DNA of 53,739 bases from Siminovitchia fortis. GTDB taxonomy: Bacteria; Bacillota; Bacilli; Bacillales; Bacillaceae_C. Positions 36,005 to 44,166 of this stretch are shown here, one piece after another (within the stretch, counting starts at the first letter, position 1; the number at the start of each line of letters is the position of its first letter). A model generated the notes under the pieces. The model did not search any database and was not told where the DNA came from. It saw only the letters and a program-made list of their open reading frames with translations. Location: the NCBI RefSeq assembly GCF_003605365.2, contig NZ_QYTU02000026.1, positions 1-53,739 on the forward strand, in the 5' to 3' direction. Made by a program: the position numbers and the translations under genes.

Positions 36005-37048
36005 TCATATTTCGGACGGCCTGACAAAGTTCTGTGTATATTTTTTCTTATAGACCCCCACACCGAGCAAGGTATAGTCCTTATCCAAAAGTGCTTTGCG
36101 GTGGTTTTCCGAATTAAGCCAGCCCTCAACCGCAGCAGGCCCGTCAACATAGTCGGCCGCTATATTTTCTCCGGCTGTCTGGAAGGGAACCTTCCCTTTC
36201 TTCAACCGTTTTGACAAGTCGCCGAAGGCCGGGGAATCATGCGCAAAATATTCATTTTCACTCATATCCTTACTATGCCCGTATGCCACTTCGGCAACTT
36301 CTTCATCCCATTCCAGTTCAGGGAGATCAAAGCGCATGCGGAAGTTGTTCGTCAGATCAAAGATCTGCTTTTCGCTTCCCCTTTCAATGGCTTCCCAGTC
36401 ATCTTCCCCCGGTTCTTCCGGGCCGATCAAATCACCGCTGTAAATCAGCTCATACGGCCGCTGGCTGATAAGCGTCTTTTTGTCCAAAAATCTGACACTG
36501 AACAATGAACCGGTGAACTTATCAATGGACAGCTGGGCAAAAATATCGCCGAGCTGTATGAGCGGCCGGATATTCAAGTCCTCTTCCGATAATTCGAATC
36601 GATAACTTCCCTCTTTTGTATTCACTACAATTTCTGTCTCAAGTACAGTTGACCGGTAAATATTCTCAACCGGTTGATCTATTTTAAACGGTGCGATATT
36701 CAACTGGCTTCCAACTGCATATATGGTAACAACCTTACCGTCCTGAATACCGGCCTGCATATATGAATCAAGTTCATCATTGTAGACCCACCATTCATAC
36801 CCGTAGGCAGAAGGATCCTTCCGGTCGGGCTCACCGAAACCTTCAATCAGATCAGTCTCCGGCCTCCCGATAAAGGAACCCAGTCCTTCGGCGGGCTGCT
36901 TGTCGGAATCGGTTATGTCGATATGGGGGATCGCCTCGTCATTGTCATGTTTTGGAGGAAGTGAAAAGGTATCATCTTTTATGGGGCCCGTTTCTTCAGG
37001 GGAATATATATAAAAGCTTATAACGATCAATGCTGCCGTAAAAAACAT
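36005..37048 (-). CDS. ylbC: CAP-domain exported protein YlbC
   Basis: The 347-residue protein has an N-terminal hydrophobic segment (about 2-14), a CAP-associated beta domain (about 60-200) and a C-terminal CAP/SCP domain (about 228-340) with GHSKDMSENEYFAHDSP, AGENIA and ENHRKALLD. CAP proteins are secreted; the bacterial role is unclear. The ATG at 37048 has no ribosome binding site and no positive charge before the hydrophobic segment. A CTG at 37069, five bases after GGGG, would add LRNLFRI and looks better biologically; the true start may be there (see findings). Confidence 0.88.
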   Translation of the reverse strand: MFFTAALIVISFYIYSPEETGPIKDDTFSLPPKHDNDEAIPHIDITDSDKQPAEGLGSFIGRPETDLIEGFGEPDRKDPSAYGYEWWVYNDELDSYMQAGIQDGKVVTIYAVGSQLNIAPFKIDQPVENIYRSTVLETEIVVNTKEGSYRFELSEEDLNIRPLIQLGDIFAQLSIDKFTGSLFSVRFLDKKTLISQRPYELIYSGDLIGPEEPGEDDWEAIERGSEKQIFDLTNNFRMRFDLPELEWDEEVAEVAYGHSKDMSENEYFAHDSPAFGDLSKRLKKGKVPFQTAGENIAADYVDGPAAVEGWLNSENHRKALLDKDYTLLGVGVYKKKYTQNFVRPSEI

Positions 37049-37151
37049 GATTCGGAATAAGTTACGCAGTTTTACCCCTTCTCTCTATGGCTCTCATTAT
37101 TTAGGTTAAATTATACCATTTCCCCGCGTATGAACATATAGCAAAAATAAG

Positions 37152-37178
37152 AAAAACCCTGATTTACAGGGTTTTTTG
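37152..37178 (-). terminator. Terminator downstream of ylbB and the repeat
   Basis: AAAACCCTG and CAGGGTTTT form a 9-bp stem with a 5-nt loop, with A/T runs on both sides. On the minus strand it ends the ylbB transcript after the repeat. Confidence 0.8.
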
Positions 37179-37185
37179 ATTGTTT

Positions 37186-37510
37186 AGGAAATAAAGCGCT
37201 TAAGTTGTTGATAACCCATTATCTTTTTGTGCTACGTCCGGCTTCAGCGCCTATCGACTAGCAGACTTCACGCTTCTTCCTACGATAAGTCAACATCGCT
37301 CCGCTCCGCTGCGCGTGTTGTCCGGCTGCGAGTGCCATCGGCTCGAGGTCATAAGCCAATCGCTGCTGAAGGCAAACTACGCCTTCTACAGCGCTCGTCT
37401 TATGCTTGTCGCCGATAAGCAGGCACTCTCCGCACTTCCTTATCCTTTATCTCGTCAGAAGCGCTCCAGTCTGTACGTCGATAAACAGACGCTTCCGCCT
37501 TTGTTCATTG
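37186..37510 (+). repeat. Full composite repeat with nested hairpin cassette
   Basis: The most complete copy. Order: AAGCGCTT module (37186-37242); left arm AGCGCCTATCGACTAGCAGACTT; core CTACGATAAGTCAACATCG; hairpin cassette; TTTATCTCGTCAGAAGC; right arm GTCTGTACGTCGATAAACAG. The cassette pairs GAGTGCC (37330-37336) with GGCACTC (37422-37428), ATCGGC with GCCGAT, CATAAG with CTTATG, CGCTG with CAGCG, and GAAGGC with GCCTTC, around loop AAACTAC (37374-37380). No gene is seen. It ends 4 bases from the ylbB stop codon. Confidence 0.85.
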
Positions 37511-37513
37511 GAC

Positions 37514-37948
37514 CTAGTGTATCGCCTGTTCTCCATCATCTTCCGAGATTTCTGACAGTGCATGCTTAGCCTGATTGTCAGTTAAATCCCTGACCGCCAA
37601 ATCCCCAAGTGCGACGATGCCGACCAATTCTCCATTTTCGACAACCGGCAGGCGGCGAATCTGCTCTTTTGCCATTAACCGTGCTGCTTCCTGCGTTGTC
37701 GTATCAGGAGAAACTGTAAACAGGTTTTCGCTCATAATATCTTCCACCTTGGATGAAGGCGGTTGTTTTTCGGCGATACAGCGAAGAACGATATCCCTGT
37801 CCGTGATGATTCCCATCAGTCTTTTATTTTCCACAATCGGTATGACACCGACGTCCAGTTCTTTCATTTTCATAGCCACTTCGAAGATATTATCTTTCAG
37901 CGAACAAGTTTCGACATCCTTTGTCATAATGTCACCAATATGGGTCAT
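37514..37948 (-). CDS. ylbB: CBS-domain protein YlbB
   Basis: The 144-residue protein consists of two CBS domains (about 8-62 and 73-128), a module that binds adenosine nucleotides. Patterns such as GIITDRDIVLRCIAE and RRLPVVENGELVGIVALGDLA are typical. The partner or target is unknown. AGGAGGAAT precedes the ATG. Its transcript runs into the repeat element. Confidence 0.9.
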   Translation of the reverse strand: MTHIGDIMTKDVETCSLKDNIFEVAMKMKELDVGVIPIVENKRLMGIITDRDIVLRCIAEKQPPSSKVEDIMSENLFTVSPDTTTQEAARLMAKEQIRRLPVVENGELVGIVALGDLAVRDLTDNQAKHALSEISEDDGEQAIH

Positions 37949-38067
37949 TTCTTATTCCTCCTCAACAATTTTTTCAATTCATACGTTTCCTATCGTCACC
38001 AATATTGGCCGGATTATACGTGCATAACGCGGACCGGGAGACGGCAGGCAAATTATATTTGATTTCG

Positions 38068-38096
38068 TTGCAAGAAGGTGTTTTTTCGACTATTAT
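38068..38096 (+). promoter_or_regulatory. Candidate sigma-A promoter of the YugN-like gene
   Basis: TTGCAA (38068-38073), 17-bp spacer, TATTAT (38091-38096), about 50 bases before the ATG at 38147. Confidence 0.5.
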
Positions 38097-38146
38097 AAAA
38101 TATGGGGTAATACTAGCGGCCTGAATTATTAGGAGGGAACTTTAAT

Positions 38147-38506
38147 ATGAAGTTTGAAAACATCGGATTAGAATCATTTAAAATTGATTTAAACCGGCTT
38201 GACGAAGTAATGAGCAAAAACCGCATGGTGCGTGCAGGTCAATGGGACTATGAAAGAGTGACATACGACCATAAATTTGTTATTCAAGAAGGTACATATT
38301 ACTTGCGTATTCCAGGTTATGCCATTGAAGGAGATGTAGGAAGCGGCAAAGCTTTGATTCAATTGATGACCCCGCTGCTTGGAAAGCATTATTATCCCCA
38401 TGGTGTGGAATACGGAGAAGATGAGGTTTTCCCTGCTTCACTTGTAAAACAGTGCAGCCAAATGTTAGAGGCGATCAAGAAAGAAGTTGAAGTATTTGCA
38501 GAGTGA
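38147..38506 (+). CDS. YugN-like family protein (ylbA position)
   Basis: The 119-residue acidic cytoplasmic protein has the YugN-like pattern (MVRAGQWDYERVTYDHKF, YYLRIPGYAIEGDVG, YYPHGVEYGEDEVFP). Function unknown. It occupies the position of ylbA. AGGAGGGAAC precedes the ATG and a terminator follows. Confidence 0.85.
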   Translation: MKFENIGLESFKIDLNRLDEVMSKNRMVRAGQWDYERVTYDHKFVIQEGTYYLRIPGYAIEGDVGSGKALIQLMTPLLGKHYYPHGVEYGEDEVFPASLVKQCSQMLEAIKKEVEVFAE

Positions 38507-38513
38507 TACCATC

Positions 38514-38546
38514 CTGAACACGGAAAATATCCGTGTTCTTTTTTTG
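38514..38546 (+). terminator. Terminator after the YugN-like gene
   Basis: GAACACGGA (38516-38524) and TCCGTGTTC (38530-38538) form a perfect stem followed by eight or nine T. Confidence 0.9.
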
Positions 38547-38562
38547 TAACCATATAAAAAAT

Positions 38563-38590
38563 TTGATCTCTATACTATAATTTGTATAAA
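38563..38590 (+). promoter_or_regulatory. Possible promoter of the AI-2E-type gene
   Basis: TTGATC (38563-38568), 16-bp spacer, TATAAA (38585-38590). An overlapping CATATAA...TATACTAT pair also resembles sigma-E. Which sigma factor acts cannot be told by eye. Confidence 0.4.
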
Positions 38591-38613
38591 GAATTTTATA
38601 AAGGAGGAGAGAT

Positions 38614-39669
38614 TTGTTTGGGATAAAAAGAAAACATGTGACGATCGGTATATTTATTGTTCTTGTTGCACTGGCTTTCTATTTCATCATGCCGGTATCC
38701 GTACCTTTGATTGCTGCATTGGTAACCGCCCTTATTCTGGAGCCGCTTGTTAAACTCCTTCAATACAAAATTTCCTTAAAAAGGCATTTTGTAGTAATGA
38801 TCGTTTTTACTGTATTCACTGTCATTATGGGAATCTGTATTTTCTTTGTTACTACAAAGGTAGTAGGGCAGGCGGTTAAATTAGTTGAGGATTTTCCTCA
38901 GTATGTAAATAATGTTTCTGAGATGTGGAGAAATTATGAGGAGCATTTCAAGAATACAGCCCAAGGTCTTCCTGAAGAAGTGGTTCATTCCATAACCGAG
39001 GAAGTGAACGGCTTTTTAAATACGATCATCATCAGTATCCGCCAAAATTTAAATATTGAGAATATCAGTGCAGCCTTATCTTATATACCGAATTTTCTTG
39101 TCAGCTTCCTGGTATACTTAATTGCTTTATTTTTGTTCATGCTTGATCTGCCAAAAATCCAGTCCGGCATTTACAGACACTTGACTGATGAAACGTCTGA
39201 AAAGGTCAAATTTATGACAGGCCGGATTTCACATGTTGTAGTTGGTTTTTTCAAGGCTCAGTTCCTTGTGAGCCTGATTATTTTTGCAGTGTGCCTGATC
39301 GGCCTATTATTGATATCACCAAAGGTCGCCATTATTATGTCCCTGGTTATATGGGTCATTGACCTTATTCCCATTATCGGCTCAATCATAGTACTCGGCC
39401 CCTGGTCTCTGTATCACCTGCTGTCGGGAAATTTGGTTTTGGGAACAAAACTTGCGATACTGGCCATTGTCCTGCTAGTTATCAGGCGCACCGTGGAGCC
39501 GAAGGTGATGGGCACCCATATGGGCCTTTCACCGCTTGCCACATTAATTGCAATGTATTTGGGGCTAAAACTTCTTGGCATACTGGGAATTATTATTGGT
39601 CCGCTGCTCCTTATTATATTTAAGACAGCAAGGGAAGCAGGAATCATAAAATTAAATTTTAAAATTTAA
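38614..39669 (+). CDS. AI-2E/YtvI-type membrane protein
   Basis: The 351-residue polytopic protein belongs to the AI-2 exporter (TqsA/YtvI-like, DUF20) family. It has hydrophobic spans near 9-45 and 60-85, a long soluble segment (about 95-145), and a cluster of spans to the end with the conserved DLIPIIGSIIVLGPWSLY region. YtvI itself is linked to sporulation in B. subtilis, but substrate and role here are unknown. The start is TTG with AAGGAGGAG upstream. B. subtilis has no such gene between the ylbA and ctaG positions. Confidence 0.85.
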   Translation: MFGIKRKHVTIGIFIVLVALAFYFIMPVSVPLIAALVTALILEPLVKLLQYKISLKRHFVVMIVFTVFTVIMGICIFFVTTKVVGQAVKLVEDFPQYVNNVSEMWRNYEEHFKNTAQGLPEEVVHSITEEVNGFLNTIIISIRQNLNIENISAALSYIPNFLVSFLVYLIALFLFMLDLPKIQSGIYRHLTDETSEKVKFMTGRISHVVVGFFKAQFLVSLIIFAVCLIGLLLISPKVAIIMSLVIWVIDLIPIIGSIIVLGPWSLYHLLSGNLVLGTKLAILAIVLLVIRRTVEPKVMGTHMGLSPLATLIAMYLGLKLLGILGIIIGPLLLIIFKTAREAGIIKLNFKI

Positions 39670-39707
39670 AAGCATGCATAGCCCTATTCAGGCCATGCAT
39701 GCTTTTT
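39669..39707. terminator. Bidirectional terminator
   Basis: AAAGCATGCAT (39669-39679) and ATGCATGCTTT (39695-39705) form an 11-bp stem between two convergent genes, with T runs on both strands. Confidence 0.8.
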
Positions 39708-40168
39708 CAACCGCCCAGGATCGCTTTGATCAAGGATGTCGTTTCTCCTCCTTCATACAATACATAAAGGAATAGATACACAAAGACACCCGTAATGCCT
39801 GTACCAAACCAAACAATGCTCGTAACAGGTCCCAGTTTCTTATGAATATTCAATTTGTCTTTTAAGCCCGACCATAGCGAAATGATTCCGAGAACGGCAC
39901 CGACGGTTGCCAATGTAATATGGAAAATTAAAAAAATGGTGTAAAAGAGCTTTAGATTCTCCGGTCCCCCAAAAGATGTATTCCCTATGAAAACCGTTCT
40001 GCTTGAATAGATGATAAAAAATATTACGGCAAAAACAGCTGCGGCAATCATTGTTTTCTTATGGCTTTCAATTTGGCCATTCCTGATTTTTCCCCAGCCA
40101 ATGGCCACAAGCAAAGCACTGATAACAATACATGCCGTACTGATAGTCGGTAAGATTGGAACTGACAT
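39707..40168 (-). CDS. DUF420 membrane protein (YozB/CtaM-like)
   Basis: The 153-residue protein has four membrane spans (about 6-25, 42-60, 75-100, 118-140) and matches the DUF420 family (YozB in Bacillus; CtaM in Staphylococcus, where it is needed for a heme-copper oxidase). Conserved His in ESHKK and IFHITLA could serve heme or copper. Position right after ctaG supports a role in oxidase assembly. Confidence 0.82.
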   Translation of the reverse strand: MSVPILPTISTACIVISALLVAIGWGKIRNGQIESHKKTMIAAAVFAVIFFIIYSSRTVFIGNTSFGGPENLKLFYTIFLIFHITLATVGAVLGIISLWSGLKDKLNIHKKLGPVTSIVWFGTGITGVFVYLFLYVLYEGGETTSLIKAILGG

Positions 40169-40193
40169 CTACTTCAATTTCCTTCCTTGTCTG

Positions 40194-40228
40194 ATTTTTA
40201 AAAAGGAGGATTTTCTCCCCCTTTTAAT
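40194..40228 (-). terminator. Terminator at the end of ctaG
   Basis: On the minus strand AAAAGGGGGAG pairs with CTCCTTTTT-type sequence around a short A-rich loop, followed by TTTTTAAAAAT. It overlaps the ctaG stop codon. Confidence 0.6.
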
Positions 40229-41132
40229 CCACAGGATGGGGGTCGCCTTGAATGAGACTCTCATCAATTGGATCAACTTCAGCCGATTCTTTTTTATACC
40301 ACTCGAAAAAGACTTTTGCCAAAATGGTAGCCAGCACAATCTCCTGGATGATTTTCATTAAGACTCCGCCAAGCTGCTGGTCTTCCCTGGCCGGCATATT
40401 CGTAAATAACTCGGGACCGCTTATGCTTAAGCCGGCAAGTGTCGCACCCGGCACACATAGCTCCATTGCCTTCATCCACATCTCGCCATCGGTGTATGTC
40501 GCATACATTGCTTCCGGCGCAAAAATGATCAGCCCGCATGCCGGGGTTAAAAGTACACCGTCTCCGAGAATATAGCCGATTTTCTTCAAGCCGTGCAGCT
40601 GGTATTGTCCCGGCAATTTGTTGACAAGCGGCCACCAAAGGAAAATGGCAAATATAAACAATACGACTGTATAAAAAGCGTGCAGAAAAATGTTCATTTT
40701 AACATAGTCCATCACCATCGGAATATGGTAAATGGAAAACAATCCATTAAACATAACAAGTGCAATCAGCGGTTTTGTAAAAAAACGAAACATCCCATTG
40801 AAGAAAGGCATCTCAATGATGTGCTTCCATACCCAGTTTGGTACGCCTGAAATAAGCAACGGGGGTATGACCAAATAAAGAAAAGCCATTTGGACCATGT
40901 GAAAAGTAAACATAATATGTGCCATCAGGTCGACAGGCGATCCTTTAATGATATAAAGCAGCAGCATGCTGATCAGGAATAATGCAGCCTGGCTTTTTTT
41001 TAAAGGCTCATTGTCTTTAAAAAGATGGCGTTTCTTAACCATCAAATAAAAGTAGCCGGCAACCAGGAGCAAAATGAAGATCATGAAATAAGGACTCCAA
41101 AGTGCACGAAAACCAAATATACTTAAAGGCAT
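40224..41132 (-). CDS. ctaG: Cytochrome c oxidase assembly factor CtaG
   Basis: CtaG of the caa3 type is a polytopic membrane protein needed for caa3 oxidase assembly, probably copper delivery. The 302-residue product has about seven spans and conserved His-rich points such as MAHIMFTFHMVQM and SIYHIPMV. GAGGTGAAGG precedes the ATG. It is separated from ctaF by a terminator. Confidence 0.93.
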   Translation of the reverse strand: MPLSIFGFRALWSPYFMIFILLLVAGYFYLMVKKRHLFKDNEPLKKSQAALFLISMLLLYIIKGSPVDLMAHIMFTFHMVQMAFLYLVIPPLLISGVPNWVWKHIIEMPFFNGMFRFFTKPLIALVMFNGLFSIYHIPMVMDYVKMNIFLHAFYTVVLFIFAIFLWWPLVNKLPGQYQLHGLKKIGYILGDGVLLTPACGLIIFAPEAMYATYTDGEMWMKAMELCVPGATLAGLSISGPELFTNMPAREDQQLGGVLMKIIQEIVLATILAKVFFEWYKKESAEVDPIDESLIQGDPHPVD

Positions 41133-41260
41133 CCGCCTTCACCTCTTTTGTGGTTTACAATTTCTTCTACCTTCCATTATACTTAGCAGGTTCTCCTACT
41201 TCAACGATTCGGGATGACAAGTTGATGACAATCCCGCGTGTCTTTCAATGTCAGCCAAAT

Positions 41261-41298
41261 AAGAAGAAAAGCCAGCCGAAAAATTCGACTGGCTAAAA
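41261..41298 (-). terminator. Terminator of ctaCDEF
   Basis: AGCCAGTCGAA and TTCGGCTGGCT (minus strand) form an 11-bp stem with one wobble, followed by TTTTCTTCTT, just after the ctaF stop. Confidence 0.8.
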
Positions 41299-41304
41299 GT
41301 TTAC

Positions 41305-41637
41305 TTACCACCAAACGATGGTCAAGAAGGCCAAAAGGGTAACGAAACCGATAATGACCCCTCCATATATAAACAGCTGGACCGCTTCATGCCCCTTCTC
41401 GCTCATATGCATAAAGTAATATAATTGGAAGATTACCTGCACTAATGCGAGCAAAAGGATAAACGGAATAACAAACCATTTATCAAATCCGGCAGCTACT
41501 GCGCCGAATGCCACCAGCGTCAAAAAGATTGAGATGACAAATGAGATCACTTGATGGCGCATGTGTTCCTTGTTTCTTCTGCGACGGTATTCATAATCAA
41601 CACGCGGATTTCCTGAATTTAAGTATTGATCTTCCAT
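41305..41637 (-). CDS. ctaF: Cytochrome c oxidase subunit IVB
   Basis: The 110-residue protein has an N-terminal charged region with RRRRNKEHMRHQ and three membrane spans (about 30-50, 55-78, 86-108), as in subunit IV of bacterial caa3 oxidase. It probably stabilises the complex. It begins 3 bases after ctaE. Confidence 0.95.
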   Translation of the reverse strand: MEDQYLNSGNPRVDYEYRRRRNKEHMRHQVISFVISIFLTLVAFGAVAAGFDKWFVIPFILLLALVQVIFQLYYFMHMSEKGHEAVQLFIYGGVIIGFVTLLAFLTIVWW

Positions 41638-41640
41638 ACG

Positions 41641-42270
41641 TTATCCCACCATTCCCATTAAGTAAACGACAGTGAAGATAAATACCCAGACTACGTCGAT
41701 AAAGTGCCAATAAATACTTGCCAAATAGAACTTTGGCGCATTATAAAGACTTAGTCCTCGTTTTGCGTTACGTACAAGCAATGCCGTGATCCAGCCAAGA
41801 CCGAAAACAACGTGGCCTCCGTGGAATCCTACCAGGGTATAGAAGGCTGAACTGAAGGCACTGCTTTTAAAACCAAATCCTAATTCTGTCGTGTAGTGAT
41901 GAAACTCATAAATTTCCAGTACGAAAAACCCAAGACCCAATAATAGTGTAATGATGAACCATAGTTGCATTTTTTTATAATTGAAGTTCCTCAAGTGATA
42001 GATCGCATATACACTTGTTACTGAACTTGTCAATAGCAGCATCGTCATGGCGAATGCAAGCGGCAGGCCGAAAACATCGGTTGAGGTCAGGCTGTCGCTG
42101 TTTGGAACTTTATCTTTAAGGGCCAGATATGTGGCAAAGAAGGAGGCGAAGAGAACGGTCTCGCCTCCAAGGAAAAACCAGAGACCCAAGAATTTATTTT
42201 TTCCTTCCAGAGTGGCCCGCTCTGGTGCCTCCGGCCATGTTTCCGGAGTAAATTGCTGTTCAACTGCCAT
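41641..42270 (-). CDS. ctaE: Cytochrome c oxidase subunit III
   Basis: Subunit III supports proton uptake and stability of the oxidase. The 209-residue protein has five spans and the family patterns WFFLGGETVLFASFFATY and the C-terminal WHFIDVVWVFIF. The start overlaps the ctaD stop by one base. Confidence 0.97.
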   Translation of the reverse strand: MAVEQQFTPETWPEAPERATLEGKNKFLGLWFFLGGETVLFASFFATYLALKDKVPNSDSLTSTDVFGLPLAFAMTMLLLTSSVTSVYAIYHLRNFNYKKMQLWFIITLLLGLGFFVLEIYEFHHYTTELGFGFKSSAFSSAFYTLVGFHGGHVVFGLGWITALLVRNAKRGLSLYNAPKFYLASIYWHFIDVVWVFIFTVVYLMGMVG

Positions 42271-44138
42271 TATGCTTTAACTCCTTTCTCACTATCATCC
42301 ATCAATTCTGATTTAGGAATATGATAGCCGTGGTCGTCTTTCAAGGAGCGTACAAGCATTGAACCAAATGCAATGGCTAATCCGATAATCAATACTGGAA
42401 TTCCCCAAGCATGCTCTTGGTGATAGATAGCTCCGAAAGATGCAACAAAGAAACCGAATGAGATCATGAAAGGAATAAATGATCCGTTTGGCATGTGAAT
42501 CTCACCGATAGGCTCTGCCGGCGTCATTTCAGTTCTGCCTTCCATTTTTTCCAACCAGAAAGCATCAAGTCCGCGAACTAATGGAAGTTGCTTAAAGTTG
42601 TAAAATGGCGGCGGTGAAGGAATAGCCCACTCGATGGAACGTCCATCGCCCCAAGGGTCGTTGGAAACTGCTTCTCCTTTGGCAGCTGTCACTACTATGT
42701 TAATGAGCAATACAATTACTGCCACAGCCATCGTCAAAGCACCGATGGAACTGATCAAGTTTCCAGTAGTCAAACCCTGTCCATCAAGGAATGTGAAAAC
42801 CCTTCTCGGCATTCCCATTAGGCCAAGGAAATGCTGGATAAAGAAAGTTAAATGGAATCCAATAACAAACAATGCCCAAGTGATTTTACCCAATGTTTCA
42901 TTCAACATTCTTCCGAAAATTTTTGGCCAGTAGTAATGAACAGCTGCAAAGATACCAAACACTACTCCACCTACGATTACATAGTGGAAGTGGGCAACGA
43001 TAAAGTAAGTGTCATGATACTGATAGTCGGCAGGAGCAGCAGCCTGCATGATACCAGTTACACCGCCCATAACGAATGAAGGGATAAAAGCAGCTGCCCA
43101 AAGCATTGGAGTAGTAAATTTGATGCTTCCTCCCCACATCGTTAAGAGCCAGTTAAAGATCTTAATACCAGTCGGTACAGCAATAGCCATTGTTGCAACC
43201 GCAAAAATCGCGTTGGCAATGTTGCCGAGCCCTACAGTAAACATGTGGTGAGCCCACACCATGAAGCCAAGGAATCCGATCAATACAGTAGCGAAAACCA
43301 TTGATGAATATCCAAACAATCTCTTTCTTGAGAAAGTCGAGATGACTTCAGAGAAAATACCAAAGGCAGGCAAAATCAAAATATATACTTCCGGATGTCC
43401 GAAAATCCAGAAGAAGTGTTCCCAGATGATAGTGTTTCCTCCATTTGCAACGTTGAAGAAGTTCGCCCCGAACATTCTGTCGAAAGTCAAAAGGAACAAT
43501 GCAACAGTAAGCGGAGGAAATGCGAACAAAATGAGTGCCGATGTGATGAATGTCGTCCAAGAGAACATAGGCATTCTCATGTAAGTCATTCCTGGTGCAC
43601 GCATATTAATAATTGTTACAAGGAAATTGATTCCCCCCATGAGTGTACCAAACCCGGAGATTTGAATTCCGGTTACATAGAAATCAACACCATGGCTGGT
43701 TGAATTCATTGCAAGCGATGCGTAGGAAGTCCAACCTGCGTCAGGAGCTCCTCCAAGAAACCAAGATACGTTCACCAGCAAGCCCCCGAAGACGAACAGC
43801 CAAAGGCCAAGAGCGTTTAAAAATGGAAAGGCAACGTCCCTCGCTCCAATTTGGAGAGGCATAATCGCATTCATAAAACCAATAAGGATCGGCATGGCAG
43901 CAAAGAAAATCATTGTTGTTCCATGCATCGTCATCATTTCATTAAACGTACCGGCACTCACAAAGTCATTGTTAGGCACTGCGAGCTGGATACGGATAAT
44001 CATAGCTTCGATTCCGCCTAGGAGAAAGAAGAAGAACCCTGCGGCGAAGTACAAGATGCCGACTTTTTTATGGTCCACAGTTGTCAAGTAGTCCCATACA
44101 GCGGCTCCGAAACTTCTTTTTTGAGCAATAGTACTCAC
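42270..44138 (-). CDS. ctaD: Cytochrome c oxidase subunit I
   Basis: Subunit I is the catalytic core that reduces oxygen to water and pumps protons. The 622-residue protein has about 12-14 spans. Heme/copper ligand regions are visible: MMTMHGT (low-spin heme His), WEHFFWIFGHPEVY (Cu-B His with the cross-linked Tyr), WAHHMFTVG (Cu-B His pair) and VAHFHYVIVGG (heme ligands). The start is GTG after GGGAGG. It lies between ctaC and ctaE. Confidence 0.98.
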   Translation of the reverse strand: MSTIAQKRSFGAAVWDYLTTVDHKKVGILYFAAGFFFFLLGGIEAMIIRIQLAVPNNDFVSAGTFNEMMTMHGTTMIFFAAMPILIGFMNAIMPLQIGARDVAFPFLNALGLWLFVFGGLLVNVSWFLGGAPDAGWTSYASLAMNSTSHGVDFYVTGIQISGFGTLMGGINFLVTIINMRAPGMTYMRMPMFSWTTFITSALILFAFPPLTVALFLLTFDRMFGANFFNVANGGNTIIWEHFFWIFGHPEVYILILPAFGIFSEVISTFSRKRLFGYSSMVFATVLIGFLGFMVWAHHMFTVGLGNIANAIFAVATMAIAVPTGIKIFNWLLTMWGGSIKFTTPMLWAAAFIPSFVMGGVTGIMQAAAPADYQYHDTYFIVAHFHYVIVGGVVFGIFAAVHYYWPKIFGRMLNETLGKITWALFVIGFHLTFFIQHFLGLMGMPRRVFTFLDGQGLTTGNLISSIGALTMAVAVIVLLINIVVTAAKGEAVSNDPWGDGRSIEWAIPSPPPFYNFKQLPLVRGLDAFWLEKMEGRTEMTPAEPIGEIHMPNGSFIPFMISFGFFVASFGAIYHQEHAWGIPVLIIGLAIAFGSMLVRSLKDDHGYHIPKSELMDDSEKGVKA

Positions 44139-44166
44139 AATTAAACCTCCCTTTGTTATACGTTAA

